Of a DNA stretch of 64,000 nucleotides, positions 38,599 to 49,355 are shown one piece after another. Within the stretch, counting starts at the first letter, position 1. Every line of letters starts with the position of its first letter. A model generated the notes under the pieces. The model was not told the origin of the DNA and did not search any database. It saw nothing but the letters and a program-made list of their open reading frames with translations. The DNA comes from Flavobacterium sp. (lineage in GTDB: Bacteria; Bacteroidota; Bacteroidia; Flavobacteriales; Flavobacteriaceae): assembly GCF_027484705.1 (NCBI RefSeq), contig NZ_JAIXSL010000018.1, forward strand, positions 86,506 to 150,505, read 5' to 3'. The position numbers were made by a program, and so were the translations under genes.

Positions 38599-38607
38599 AT
38601 TCATGTA

Positions 38608-40041
38608 TTATTTCCAACCGCCGCCTAAGTCCCTATAGATGTGAAGCGCAGCATTGAGCTGTTCTTTTTTCGTTTCGATCAATTCGAGTTTCGATTCAAG
38701 CGCATCGCGTTGCGTCATCATCACTTCAAAATAATCGGCGCGCGCGGATTTAAACAAATCGCCGGCCACATCAATCGAGCGGTTCAAAGCATCGACCTGT
38801 TGTGATCTGAGCGCATAGCTTTTATCGAGGTTGCTGATTTTCGACAATTGATTGGACACTTCAAGATAAGCATTCAAAATCGTGCGCTCGTAATTGTACA
38901 TCGCCTGCAACTGTCTCGCATTCGCGTTCTTAAACTCGGCCTTGATTGCATTTCTGTTAATCAATGGCGCCGCAATATCGCCCGCAAGGGAATACAACAA
39001 CGATTCCGGAAGTGTAAATAAATAAGACGGTTTGAACGCCTGCAATCCGTAAGTTGCGGAAATCTCAAGTGAAGGATAAAACTCAGCACGCGCGGCTTTG
39101 ACATCGAGTTTTGCAGCAGCCAATTCGAGCTCCGCCTGTTTGATATCAGGTCGGTTTTCCAACAATTGCGATGGAATTCCCGAAGTTACCGCATTAGGCA
39201 ACAAAGTCAAAAACCCGCTTTTCTCACGTTTGATTTCCTGCGGATAACGCCCAAGCAAAAAGTTGATGCGGTTTTCGGTTTCCTTGATTTTCTGCAGGGT
39301 TTCGAATTCCATGCTTTGCGAGGCTAACACTTCTGCACTGAATTTCTGTACCGCGAGTTCCGTGGTTCTTGCGGCTTCTTTCTGCACTTTGACGATTTCG
39401 AGTGCTTGGTTCTGTAGCTTGATATTTTCGCGGATCACTTCAAGTTGGTTGTCGAGCGAAAGCAATTCGTAGTAAGAATCGGCAATCTCCGAAATCAGAT
39501 TCGTTACGACAAAATTCTTACCTTCAATCGTTGATAAGTACCTGCTGATCGCAGCTTTTTTAGAATTGCGTAGTTTCTTCCAGATATCGACTTCCCAATG
39601 TGCGTAGGCTGCAAGCGTGTAATCCTGCAACGGATCGGGCATTTCTATTCCGGGTTTAATTTCAGTCGAAGCATCACCGGCGCCCTGGCTCGTATACCTT
39701 CCTACTTTTTCAACGCCTGCTCCTGCCCTCACCCCAACGGTTGGTAACAAAGCGCCTTTGCGAATGCGGATGTCATTTTTCGCCATCTCAATTTCCTGCA
39801 TCGTGATCTTGAGTTCCTGATTGTTCTGCAAAGCCGTGTCAATAAGCGCTACAAGGTTTTTGTCCTTGAAAAAGGTCTTCCAGGATTGCTTGGCCATATT
39901 GGTCGTATCCTTAGAATCGGTAAAAGATTCCGGCAACGCAATATCAGATTTTGACGCGACGATGGCTGGTGTCTTACAACTTACCGCAGCCAGACAAACG
40001 CCGAATGCGATAAGGTATTGGTATGATTTAAACTTGTACAT
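38608..40041 (-). CDS. TolC/NodT-family efflux outer-membrane lipoprotein
   Basis: Lipobox 'LAAVSCKTPA'; 'ENRPDIKQAELELAAAKLDVKAARAEFYPSLEISATYG'. Confidence 0.95.
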   Translation of the reverse strand: MYKFKSYQYLIAFGVCLAAVSCKTPAIVASKSDIALPESFTDSKDTTNMAKQSWKTFFKDKNLVALIDTALQNNQELKITMQEIEMAKNDIRIRKGALLPTVGVRAGAGVEKVGRYTSQGAGDASTEIKPGIEMPDPLQDYTLAAYAHWEVDIWKKLRNSKKAAISRYLSTIEGKNFVVTNLISEIADSYYELLSLDNQLEVIRENIKLQNQALEIVKVQKEAARTTELAVQKFSAEVLASQSMEFETLQKIKETENRINFLLGRYPQEIKREKSGFLTLLPNAVTSGIPSQLLENRPDIKQAELELAAAKLDVKAARAEFYPSLEISATYGLQAFKPSYLFTLPESLLYSLAGDIAAPLINRNAIKAEFKNANARQLQAMYNYERTILNAYLEVSNQLSKISNLDKSYALRSQQVDALNRSIDVAGDLFKSARADYFEVMMTQRDALESKLELIETKKEQLNAALHIYRDLGGGWK

Positions 40042-43000
40042 TATGATCGATTTCTTCGGTTAATGGATTTTCTTCTTCGTTCTTCACAAACTTGGTTTTC
40101 TCGGAAATGGTTGCGAATATGTAATACAATCCCGGAATAATGATGACCCCGAAAATAGTTCCGATAAGCATCCCGCCGAGTGCCGCGGAACCAATCGTAC
40201 GGTTACCAATTTTTCCCGGACCGGTCGCAAAAACCAACGGAATCAATCCGGCGATAAACGCAAACGAAGTCATCAGGATTGGACGGAAACGCGCGGCGGA
40301 ACCTTCAATCGCCGACTTAAATACGGAATCCCCGGCGCGGTGTCGTTGTGCGGCAAACTCTACGATCAAAACCGCATTTTTACCCAACAGACCAATCAGC
40401 ATGACCATGGCGACCTGAGCGTAAATGTTGTTTTCCAATCCGCAGAACTTTAACATTAAGAAAGCTCCGAAAATACCGGCCGTCAATGATAAGATTACCG
40501 TAAACGGAAGGATGAAACTTTCATATTGCGCGGCCAGAATCAGGTAAACGAAACCGAGACAGATTAGGAAAATATAAATCGCTTCGTTTCCACGACCCAC
40601 CTCATCTTTAGAAATTCCGGCCCAATCAATACCGAAACCTCTAGGAAGTTTTTTGGCGGCCACTTCATTGATTGCGGCAATCGCTTCTCCACTACTGTAG
40701 CCCGGCGCCGCCTGACCACTGATTTCTGAAGCGTTGTACATGTTGTGTCTGGTAATCTCTGACAATCCGTAGACTTTTTCCATTTTCATGAAGGCGGAGA
40801 ACGGCACCATTTCATCGCGGTTGTTTTTGACATACAATTTAAGAATATCTTCCGGCAAAGCTCTGTATTCGGGCGATGCCTGTACCATGACTTTATACTG
40901 GCGGTCGTATTTGATGAAACTAATCTCGTAATTACTGCCGACCAAAGTCGAAAGCGTGTTCGTCGCATTTTCAATCGTGACGCCTTTCTGTTGGGCAAGA
41001 TCGTTGTCGATCCTGAGCATGTATTGCGGGAAACTCGCGCTGTAAAACGAGAATACCGACGACAGTTCAGGGCGTTTGTTGAGTTCCTTCACAAAATCGT
41101 TGTTGACTTCTTCCATTTTTTTGTAATCACCCGAACCTCCTTTGTCGAGCAGACGCAACTCAAAACCACCAGCGGCGCCATAACCCGGAACGGCCGGCGG
41201 TTGGAAGAATTCAATCGTGGCACCAGTAATGTCTTTCGATTTCTTTTCAAGTTCTTCAATGATTTCCTGGGCCGAATGTTTGCGGTCTTCCCAGCTTTTG
41301 AGGTTGATCAGACAGGTCCCTGAGTTCGATCCGGTTCCTTCAGTCAGGATTTCATATCCGGCAAGCGACGAAACTGATTTCACGCCTTCAATAGTCGAGG
41401 CGATTTTCTGTAACTTTTCAGCAACCTCGTTAGTTCTCTCGAGTGTAGCACCCGGCGGCGTCTGGATTACAGCGTAAAACATTCCCTGATCTTCATTCGG
41501 AATGAAGCCCGAAGGCAGGCTGCCATTGAGGAAATAAGTTCCTATACAGAATGCCACTAGAAGACCAAAAGTGATGGTGCGTCTGTTGACAATCGCTTCC
41601 AATAATTTGCGGTAACGGTCTGATACACCGCCGAACCAGTTGTTGAAACCATCGAGGATTCGGTTGATAGGCGTTTTCTTTCTGGGCTCGCCATGCGTAT
41701 TCTTTAACATCATCGCACAAAGTGCTGGCGTCAATGTTAAAGCGACTACTCCCGAAAGGATGATCGAAGTCGCCATCGTAATCGAGAATTGTCGGTAGAA
41801 AATCCCTACTGGTCCGGACATAAACGCTACCGGAATGAATACCGCAGCCATCACAAACGTAATCGCGATGATGGCACCACTGACTTCATGCATCGCTAAT
41901 TTGGTGGCCTTCATCGGTTTGAGATGCTTGGTTTCCATGTTCGCGTGGACGGCTTCGATGACGACAATCGCATTATCGACGACAATACCGATCGCCAATA
42001 CCAAAGCGAATAAAGTAATCAGGTTTAGAGTGATGCCAAACCATTGCATGAACAAGAATGTTCCAATCAAAGAAACCGGAACTGCAATAGCCGGAATCAA
42101 AGTCGAACGCCAGTCGCCAAGGAATAAAAACACTACTAAACCTACGAGCAAGAAAGCTTCAATCAATGTGTGCAGTACTTTTTCAATCGACGCATCAAGA
42201 AATTTGGAAACGTCGTAACTGATTTCGTAATCCATGCCTTTCGGGAACGATTCGGCTTTGATTTCTTTAAGTTTCTCTTTGACATCTTTAATAACTTGAC
42301 TCGCGTTACTTCCGTAGGATTGCTTCAATACAATAGCTGCTGAAGGACGTCCGTTCAGATTCGAATAGATATCATACATCGAGCTTCCGAATTCAATGTT
42401 CGCCACATCTTTCAAACGCAAAAGTTCCCCATCAGGTGTGGCTTTGAGGATGATGTTGCCGTATTGCTCTTTCGTGGTGTAACGTCCCGGATATTTCATC
42501 ACGTATTCAAAAGCCTGTGAGCGTTTACCAGAACTTTCGCCTGTTCTACCCGGAGAAGCTTCAAGGCTTTGCTGGCTGAGCGCTTCCATGACTTCATCAG
42601 CGGAAATTTTGTAAGCGAGCATGCGGTCAGGTTTGAGCCAGATGCGCATCGCATATTCACGGTTTCCTAAAATGTCCGCATCTCCTACGCCATTGACCCT
42701 TTTGAGTTCAGAAAGCACGTTGATGTCGGCAAAGTTGTAGAGGAATTTCTGGTCCATCGACGGATCGGTGCTGTAAAGATTCACATACAACAGCATGTTC
42801 GATTCTTCACGCGTAATCTTCACGCCTTCACGCACCACAAGCGGTGGTAATTTGTTGACTACAGAAGCCACCCTGTTCTGAACGTTTAGCGACGCTTGGT
42901 TCGGATCAGTTCCTAAATTAAAGATAACCTGAATCGAAGCTTCACCGTCGTTACCGGCATCGGAAGCGATGTATTTCATTCCCGGAACACCGTTGAGCGC

Positions 43001-43201
43001 GCGTTCGAGCGGGATCACTACAGATTTGGTCAAAAGTTCGTTGTTGGCGCCGGGATATTCCGCAGTGACATTCACCTTGGGTGGCGAAATCGATGGGAAT
43101 TGGGTCACCGGCAACTGGATTAGCGCAATAGCTCCGAGGAAGACGATAATGAGCGAAATGACAATCGACAGTACCGGCCTTTGTATAAATTTATTGAACA
43201 T
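40028..43201 (-). CDS. RND efflux transporter permease (HAE1/AcrB-like)
   Basis: 'FIQRPVLSIVISLIIVFLGAIALIQLPVTQFPSISPPKVNVTAEYPGA', 'IGIVVDNAIVVIEAV', 'LIGLLGKNAVLIVEFA'. Confidence 0.97.
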   Translation of the reverse strand: MFNKFIQRPVLSIVISLIIVFLGAIALIQLPVTQFPSISPPKVNVTAEYPGANNELLTKSVVIPLERALNGVPGMKYIASDAGNDGEASIQVIFNLGTDPNQASLNVQNRVASVVNKLPPLVVREGVKITREESNMLLYVNLYSTDPSMDQKFLYNFADINVLSELKRVNGVGDADILGNREYAMRIWLKPDRMLAYKISADEVMEALSQQSLEASPGRTGESSGKRSQAFEYVMKYPGRYTTKEQYGNIILKATPDGELLRLKDVANIEFGSSMYDIYSNLNGRPSAAIVLKQSYGSNASQVIKDVKEKLKEIKAESFPKGMDYEISYDVSKFLDASIEKVLHTLIEAFLLVGLVVFLFLGDWRSTLIPAIAVPVSLIGTFLFMQWFGITLNLITLFALVLAIGIVVDNAIVVIEAVHANMETKHLKPMKATKLAMHEVSGAIIAITFVMAAVFIPVAFMSGPVGIFYRQFSITMATSIILSGVVALTLTPALCAMMLKNTHGEPRKKTPINRILDGFNNWFGGVSDRYRKLLEAIVNRRTITFGLLVAFCIGTYFLNGSLPSGFIPNEDQGMFYAVIQTPPGATLERTNEVAEKLQKIASTIEGVKSVSSLAGYEILTEGTGSNSGTCLINLKSWEDRKHSAQEIIEELEKKSKDITGATIEFFQPPAVPGYGAAGGFELRLLDKGGSGDYKKMEEVNNDFVKELNKRPELSSVFSFYSASFPQYMLRIDNDLAQQKGVTIENATNTLSTLVGSNYEISFIKYDRQYKVMVQASPEYRALPEDILKLYVKNNRDEMVPFSAFMKMEKVYGLSEITRHNMYNASEISGQAAPGYSSGEAIAAINEVAAKKLPRGFGIDWAGISKDEVGRGNEAIYIFLICLGFVYLILAAQYESFILPFTVILSLTAGIFGAFLMLKFCGLENNIYAQVAMVMLIGLLGKNAVLIVEFAAQRHRAGDSVFKSAIEGSAARFRPILMTSFAFIAGLIPLVFATGPGKIGNRTIGSAALGGMLIGTIFGVIIIPGLYYIFATISEKTKFVKNEEENPLTEEIDHNVQV

Positions 43202-43224
43202 ATTTTACGATTTAAGGATTTGTA

Positions 43225-44307
43225 CTATTCTGCTTTCAATCTCAAGTGCGACAATACCGTTTCGGGTTTGAGATAATCGTAGCTGATCTTGTCGTTATCC
43301 TTGACATTCTGCACGCCTTCAAGCAGGATTTTATCGGAAGCCGCGAGCCCGCTTTGTACCACATATAAATCCGGCAATTGTCCGGTAATCGAAATTTCCT
43401 TCGACTTCACGGTATTGTTGGCATCGACTACGAAAACGTACATCTTATCCTGAATTTCGTAAGTGGCTTTTTGTGGAATGATTAAAGCTTTGTTGACCGG
43501 AACCGTCATTTTTACTTTTCCGGTTTCGCCGTTTTTGAGCAGCTTGTCATTGTTTGGAAATTTGGCGCGGAAGGCGATGTTACCCGTTTCGCTGTCGAAT
43601 TCGCTTTCGATAACCTCAACGTTGCCTTTGTATTTGAGCAGGTCGTTGTTGGCCAAAAGCAAACTCACTTGACTGTCACCGCGGCCTTTGACATTGTTCT
43701 GATATTCGAGATATTCAGGTTCTGAAACGTTGAAATAAGCGAACATTTGGCTGTTGTCTGAAAGTGTGGTCAGCAATTCGCCTTCATCAATCAGGCTTCC
43801 GAGTTTCTTTGGAATTCTATCAATAGTGCCCGAAAACGGTGCGCGGATTTCAGTGAAGGAAAGGTGTAATTTCGCCAGAGCAACCTCTGCTTTTGCTTGT
43901 TCGAGTTTTGCGGCTGCCATAGCTTGTTCACTTTTAGAGACTACATTTTTATCGGCGAGCGTTTTGGCATTTTGCAGTTCGATCGATGCGGCTTTGGCTT
44001 CGGCTTCGGCTTTCTGGAGTTCTGCTTCATACATTTTCGGCATGATTCTGAACAATACTTGACCGGCTTTAACGAACTGGCCTTCATCGACATAAATATT
44101 TTGCAAATAACCTTTTTCCTGCGCACGGATTTCAATATCACGCAGCGAACGGATCTGTGCCACATATTCTTTGGTGAATGAAGTATCAATGACGGCGGCA
44201 TTGGTAACAGTGTATTTGGCAGTCTCTTCCTTTTCTTCTTTTTTTGTGGTGCAACTGATTAGGCACGACAAGGCAATCAAGCCCGTGAATACAATTTTTT
44301 TGTTCAT
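43225..44307 (-). CDS. RND efflux periplasmic adaptor (MFP)
   Basis: Lipobox 'LSCLISCTTKK'; 'VDEGQFVKAGQVLFRI', 'LSFTEIRAPFSGTIDRI'. Confidence 0.96.
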   Translation of the reverse strand: MNKKIVFTGLIALSCLISCTTKKEEKEETAKYTVTNAAVIDTSFTKEYVAQIRSLRDIEIRAQEKGYLQNIYVDEGQFVKAGQVLFRIMPKMYEAELQKAEAEAKAASIELQNAKTLADKNVVSKSEQAMAAAKLEQAKAEVALAKLHLSFTEIRAPFSGTIDRIPKKLGSLIDEGELLTTLSDNSQMFAYFNVSEPEYLEYQNNVKGRGDSQVSLLLANNDLLKYKGNVEVIESEFDSETGNIAFRAKFPNNDKLLKNGETGKVKMTVPVNKALIIPQKATYEIQDKMYVFVVDANNTVKSKEISITGQLPDLYVVQSGLAASDKILLEGVQNVKDNDKISYDYLKPETVLSHLRLKAE

Positions 44308-44467
44308 GGTTTTAAATAAAAATGGTGCGGTTAGGACGCAAATGAAATTGGAAATGTTTCGTATGTAAAAAGAACAGCCTGTCGAGGAAAACCTAAACCG
44401 CTGTGAATAGAAATGGGTCAGCTGCGGATCTGTCGAAACAGCCCGGGAGCAACCGAAGTGATTGAAA

Positions 44468-44848
44468 TCAAATTCTTAAAACGCGTTGGAAAATGTAGAG
44501 GGGCGTTGACCCGACAAAAAAGGATCGGGATAATGGTGAAGTTTTGTATTGATAATCCGAAGCATATAGGAAATCAAGTGCCAAACACCATTGGTTTTGC
44601 AAAGCAACATGGTGGTTTTGAGGCTGCTGATGGTCACCGCTTTCCTGAAAATCATCAGTTCTGACGTAATCTTCCTCGAGATCGAATTCCGTGACATCAA
44701 GCACGCTGACGATATGGTCTGTGCTGGTTTTATACTGTTGGTTTTCTTTCGATTTTCCGACTGAAAAATCTTGGGTATGTGCGTAGAATCGTTGGCCTGC
44801 GCCAAGCAGGAGCAATAATAAAAATGCTTTTAAAACGATTCCTTTCAT
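44468..44848 (-). CDS. Small putative exported protein upstream of the RND operon
   Basis: 'MKGIVLKAFLLLLLLGAGQRFYAHTQDFS' signal peptide (ATG at 44848, track ORF starts 44899); no recognised family. Confidence 0.55.
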   Translation of the reverse strand: MKGIVLKAFLLLLLLGAGQRFYAHTQDFSVGKSKENQQYKTSTDHIVSVLDVTEFDLEEDYVRTDDFQESGDHQQPQNHHVALQNQWCLALDFLYASDYQYKTSPLSRSFFVGSTPLYIFQRVLRI

Positions 44849-45067
44849 ATCGAGGCCGAAATTAATAAAAAGAAAAAATGCAACGCAAGACAAAAACATA
44901 ACTTTAACACTAAAATCCTACGAAATCGATTGCAAGAGCCGATTTATATGCATTCGGAACTGCTTCACTTTTTAAAACGGAATTTATCTCCAAAATTTTG
45001 CAATTAATTCCAACCATTGTATAATAGAAGTATTGCTCTTGTTTGCAACTTTGTACCATAATCCTAA

Positions 45068-45466
45068 ATGCTACAAAAAATGGATCCAACTACTCAGTTG
45101 TTTTGGCTTTTCACTGGTGCCATTCCGATTTCATGCATAGCCTGGACGGTCACCAACGAGGAAATTTTTAGAGAACCGCGCGAATATTGCATCAAAAGAA
45201 GTATACTATCAAAAAAGTTGCTTTCAAGGAAATTCTTCTACCTGTTTACCTGCGAATATTGCTTCAGCCATTACATCACGATCTTATTCATTTGCTTCAC
45301 CAATTACAAACTATTGCTTCCAGATTGGCGTGGTTACCTCCTTGCGGGTTTTGCACTGGTCTGGATCGCCAATATCTATATGAGTCTGTTCGCCTTTTTG
45401 CGTCAGGGTATTAAGAAAGAGCGCATCGAAATCAAAGACATCGAACAACACATTCCCAAAAAATAG
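45068..45466 (+). CDS. Small membrane protein with TCEYCxSHY motif
   Basis: Two to three hydrophobic segments; 'YLFTCEYCFSHYITILFIC'. Confidence 0.6.
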   Translation: MLQKMDPTTQLFWLFTGAIPISCIAWTVTNEEIFREPREYCIKRSILSKKLLSRKFFYLFTCEYCFSHYITILFICFTNYKLLLPDWRGYLLAGFALVWIANIYMSLFAFLRQGIKKERIEIKDIEQHIPKK

Positions 45467-45569
45467 AATGATTGTTCACGTCCTCGATTCCATGTAACGA
45501 TTCTTCTTGCTTCGCTACTAACGATGACATCACAAAGTGTCAAGAAACTGACGCAACAATCATCAAATC

Positions 45570-46058
45570 ATGGCTTACAAAACAATCATTCCCTTCGCAC
45601 TGCTACTAACCCTAATGGGTTGCGGCATCCAACAACACAACAACTACCAGCTCACCAAAAACTACCAACCCGACAATCCAGAATTGTATCGCGAAATTGT
45701 GCAGGCCGATTCGCTGTTTTTTGGCGCTTACAACACTTGCGAAAAAAATCTCGACACCTATGCCGCCTATTTTTCTGACGATATTGAATTCTATCACGAC
45801 AAAGGCGGACTCATGACTTCAAAAACCGAACTCATCGCTGCTACTAAGAAAAACATTTGCGGAAAAGTCACGCGTGAATTGGTTCCCGGAAGTCTCGAAG
45901 TTTATCCGATTAAAGATTTTGGCGCCATAGAAATCGGTCTGCACAAGTTTCACAACAGCGCCGAACCCAATGCCATATCAAAATCCGGAAGGTTTATGGT
46001 CGTCTGGAAATCCGAAAATAAAACCTGGAAAATCGTAAGAGTCGTGAGCCTGCATTAA
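45570..46058 (+). CDS. Lipoprotein with NTF2/DUF4440-like fold
   Basis: Lipobox 'LTLMGCGIQQ'; 'ADSLFFGAYNTCEKNLDTYAAYFSDDIEFYHDKGG...RFMVVWKSENKTWKIVRVVSLH'. Confidence 0.85.
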   Translation: MAYKTIIPFALLLTLMGCGIQQHNNYQLTKNYQPDNPELYREIVQADSLFFGAYNTCEKNLDTYAAYFSDDIEFYHDKGGLMTSKTELIAATKKNICGKVTRELVPGSLEVYPIKDFGAIEIGLHKFHNSAEPNAISKSGRFMVVWKSENKTWKIVRVVSLH

Positions 46059-46068
46059 ACTAAAAAAA

Positions 46069-46162
46069 GGGCGTTCCCTGACGGTCGGGCCATCCGCACT
46101 CGCTTTTTTACGCCGAACGCCGGCGCAATAAGAGCTCAGACAACTGCTGCTACCCCTAACGC
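46069..46162. repeat. Structured intergenic element (candidate dispersed family) overlapping the 3' end of ytxJ
   Basis: Terminal GCGTT (46071-46075)/AACGC (46158-46162); central CGCCG-AACGC-CGGCG hairpin (46111-46125) with T-rich/A-rich shoulders. Confidence 0.6.
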
Positions 46163-46554
46163 AAATTCAACTGCGCACGCAAATCCTCCACATCAATCGC
46201 TCCGTGCGACGCATCATAAACACAATTCCCGTCTACAATCAACAACAATTGCGGCGATTGGTGCGTGATGTTAAAGCGTGTGGCGACTTCATTTGAGATT
46301 GAACGATACGCCAGCAAATCCAAGAAATACGATGTGACTTTATCATTAAGGTCAAACTGGCTTTCAAACTGTTTCAACGCCATTTTGCTGATGCCACAAG
46401 TCGTACTATGCTTGAAGATCAAAACCGGTTTTTCAGAAGAAAGCGTGATGATTTCATTCAGTTGGCCCAAATCCGTCAATGGAATCCAGTGAACGTTTGA
46501 AGTTCGTTCGTTTTGATTTTCCGAACCGCCAAATAAAGAAGAAAATAAACTCAT
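46156..46554 (-). CDS. ytxJ: YtxJ-like bacillithiol-system redox-active protein
   Basis: 'LSSEKPVLIFKHSTTCGISKMALKQFE', 'THQSPQLLLIVDGNCVYDASHGAID'. Confidence 0.92.
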   Translation of the reverse strand: MSLFSSLFGGSENQNERTSNVHWIPLTDLGQLNEIITLSSEKPVLIFKHSTTCGISKMALKQFESQFDLNDKVTSYFLDLLAYRSISNEVATRFNITHQSPQLLLIVDGNCVYDASHGAIDVEDLRAQLNLR

Positions 46555-46692
46555 TTTGTCGTGTTTTAAGTCATTTTGTCGCTTGTAAACCCTTGATAAC
46601 AGACACTTTGTCCTGATTTCATCCTTGGAACAACTATTGACAAAATGCAGCCAAAGTTACTTCTTTTAAACACAACTAAAAACCCAAAAAAC

Positions 46693-49296
46693 ATGAACAT
46701 TAATAAATTCACCATCAAATCCCAGGAAGCGATCCAACAATCGCAACAGCTGGCCCAAAGTTTAGGACACCAACAGATTGAAAACGAGCATCTTTTCAAA
46801 GCCATCTTTGAGGTCGATGAGAACGTGCTCCCGTTCCTATTGAAAAAACTCAACGTAAATGTTTCGCTTGTGCAGCAAATCCTCGACAGCACTTTGCAAA
46901 GTTTTCCGAAAGTTTCGGGCGCCGATGTGATGCTTTCGAGAACCGCGAACGCCACGTTAAACGAAGCCGAAATCATCGCCAAAAAAATGAACGACGAATT
47001 CGTTTCAGTCGAACATTTGATCCTAGCCATTTTTGCCTCCAAAAGTAAAATCGCGCAAATCCTCAAAGACCAAGGTGTCACCGAAAAAGGACTACAAGCC
47101 GCGATTGACGAATTGCGCAAAGGCGAACGCGTGACTTCCGCTTCGGCTGAAGAAACTTACAACGCCTTAAACAAATACGCGAAAAACCTCAACGAACTCG
47201 CCAAAAACGGCAAACTCGATCCTGTCATCGGACGTGACGAGGAAATTCGTCGTGTTTTGCAAATCCTGACCCGACGCACCAAAAACAACCCAATGCTTGT
47301 CGGCGAACCCGGCGTTGGTAAAACCGCAATTGCCGAAGGTTTGGCGCACCGAATCGTAGATGGCGACGTACCCGAAAACCTAAAAGACAAAATCGTGTTC
47401 TCGCTCGATATGGGCGCGCTGATTGCCGGAGCGAAATACAAAGGCGAATTCGAAGAACGATTGAAATCGGTTGTCAAAGAAGTCACGGCTGCCGAAGGCG
47501 ATATCGTTTTATTCATTGACGAAATCCACACACTTGTCGGTGCCGGCGGTGGCGAAGGCGCGATGGATGCCGCGAATATTTTAAAACCAGCCTTGGCGCG
47601 TGGCGAACTCAGAGCCATCGGTGCCACAACTTTAGACGAATACCAAAAATATTTCGAGAAAGACAAAGCGCTCGAACGACGTTTCCAGAAAGTCATGGTG
47701 GAAGAACCTGATACTGAAAGCGCCATTTCAATTCTGCGTGGCATCAAGGAAAAATACGAAACGCACCACAAAGTGCAGATCAAAGACGAAGCGATCATCG
47801 CGGCTGTAGAGTTATCGCAACGCTACATCACGAACCGTTTTCTTCCCGATAAAGCCATCGATTTGATGGACGAAGCTGCGTCAAAATTGAGAATGGAAAT
47901 CAATTCAAAACCTGAAGAACTCGACGTTTTTGATCGAAAAATCATGCAACTCGAAATCGAAATCGAAGCGATCAAACGCGAAAAAGACGAAAGCAAACTC
48001 AAAGGTCTCGGCATGGAACTCGCGAACCTCAAAGAAAGCCGCAACGAGATCTTCGCCAAATGGAAATCCGAAAAAGATGTCGTCGATAACATCCAGGCCG
48101 TGAAAACCGAAATCGAAGATTTTAAATACGAAGCCGAACGTGCCGAACGCGATGGCGATTACGGAAAAGTAGCCGAAATCCGTTACGGAAAAATTAAAGA
48201 AGCGCAAGCAAGATTGGATGTTTTGCAGAAACAACTGCTCGAGAACCAATCCGGAACTTCATTGATTAAAGAAGAAGTCACACGTGAAGATATCGCTGAA
48301 GTCGTCGCCAAATGGACCGGAATTCCCGTCACCAAAATGCTGCAAGGCGAACGCGAAAAACTCTTGCGTTTGGAAGGTGAATTGCACAAACGTGTCGTGG
48401 GTCAGGAAGAAGCAATTGTGGCCGTAAGCGACGCCGTTCGCAGAAGCCGCGCCGGTTTACAAGACATGAAAAAACCAGTCGGAACGTTTTTATTCCTCGG
48501 AACCACCGGTGTCGGAAAAACCGAATTGGCCAAAGCTTTAGCGGAATATTTGTTCGATGATGAGAATGCGATGACGAGAATCGATATGAGCGAATATCAG
48601 GAACGCCACAGCGTGAGCCGTTTGGTCGGAGCGCCTCCGGGTTATGTAGGTTACGACGAAGGCGGACAACTCACCGAAGCCGTCAGAAGAAAACCGTATT
48701 CCGTGATTTTGCTCGACGAGATTGAAAAAGCGCATCCCGATACTTTCAATATTCTATTACAAGTGCTTGATGAAGGACGATTGACCGACAACAAAGGCCG
48801 ATTGGCGGATTTCAAAAATACGATCATTATCATGACTTCGAATATAGGAAGCCAAATCATCCAAGAGAAATTCGAGAATTTAAAAGGTGGCATCGAAGCC
48901 GCAACCGAAGCTGCGAAAGTCGAAGTGTTAGGTTTGCTCAAACAAACGGTGCGCCCGGAATTCATCAACCGCATCGATGAGATTGTGATGTTTACGCCGT
49001 TAACGAATGCCAACATCGCACAAATCGTAGGATTGCAACTCAAAAGTGTCACCAAAATGCTTGCGCAACAAGGCATCACAATGGATGCGACACCAGAAGC
49101 CATCGAATATCTTTCTCAGAAAGGTTACGATCCGCAATTTGGAGCACGTCCGGTGAAACGGGTGATTCAAAGAGAAGTCTTAAACGAATTGTCGAAAGAA
49201 ATTCTGGCAGGAAAAATCTCGACCGACAGCATCGTGTTGATTGATGCTTTTGACGGAAAACTGGTTTTCAGAAATCAGGCGGAACTTGTGAAATAA
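46693..49296 (+). CDS. clpB: ATP-dependent chaperone ClpB
   Basis: '[28 protein letters not shown]', '[81 protein letters not shown]'; ATG 46693 preferred. Confidence 0.98.
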   Translation: MNINKFTIKSQEAIQQSQQLAQSLGHQQIENEHLFKAIFEVDENVLPFLLKKLNVNVSLVQQILDSTLQSFPKVSGADVMLSRTANATLNEAEIIAKKMNDEFVSVEHLILAIFASKSKIAQILKDQGVTEKGLQAAIDELRKGERVTSASAEETYNALNKYAKNLNELAKNGKLDPVIGRDEEIRRVLQILTRRTKNNPMLVGEPGVGKTAIAEGLAHRIVDGDVPENLKDKIVFSLDMGALIAGAKYKGEFEERLKSVVKEVTAAEGDIVLFIDEIHTLVGAGGGEGAMDAANILKPALARGELRAIGATTLDEYQKYFEKDKALERRFQKVMVEEPDTESAISILRGIKEKYETHHKVQIKDEAIIAAVELSQRYITNRFLPDKAIDLMDEAASKLRMEINSKPEELDVFDRKIMQLEIEIEAIKREKDESKLKGLGMELANLKESRNEIFAKWKSEKDVVDNIQAVKTEIEDFKYEAERAERDGDYGKVAEIRYGKIKEAQARLDVLQKQLLENQSGTSLIKEEVTREDIAEVVAKWTGIPVTKMLQGEREKLLRLEGELHKRVVGQEEAIVAVSDAVRRSRAGLQDMKKPVGTFLFLGTTGVGKTELAKALAEYLFDDENAMTRIDMSEYQERHSVSRLVGAPPGYVGYDEGGQLTEAVRRKPYSVILLDEIEKAHPDTFNILLQVLDEGRLTDNKGRLADFKNTIIIMTSNIGSQIIQEKFENLKGGIEAATEAAKVEVLGLLKQTVRPEFINRIDEIVMFTPLTNANIAQIVGLQLKSVTKMLAQQGITMDATPEAIEYLSQKGYDPQFGARPVKRVIQREVLNELSKEILAGKISTDSIVLIDAFDGKLVFRNQAELVK

Positions 49297-49315
49297 TACA
49301 AATTCATTATAAAAG

Positions 49316-49348
49316 AAAAAGCACCGGTCATCGTATCGGTGCTTTTTT
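49316..49348 (+). terminator. Rho-independent terminator downstream of clpB
   Basis: AAAAAGCACCG-GTCATCGTAT-CGGTGCTTTTTT. Confidence 0.85.
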
Positions 49349-49355
49349 ATTGTCT

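Noticed and set aside
44476-44805. Alternative overlapping 109-aa minus-strand ORF
   Set aside because: Overlaps 44468-44848 in another frame and lacks a signal peptide or domain; the exported ORF is the better candidate.
47157-47798. 213-aa antisense ORF within clpB
   Set aside because: Long non-stop frame opposite a strongly coding gene; Ser-rich composition typical of an antisense shadow of biased codons; no domain recognisable.
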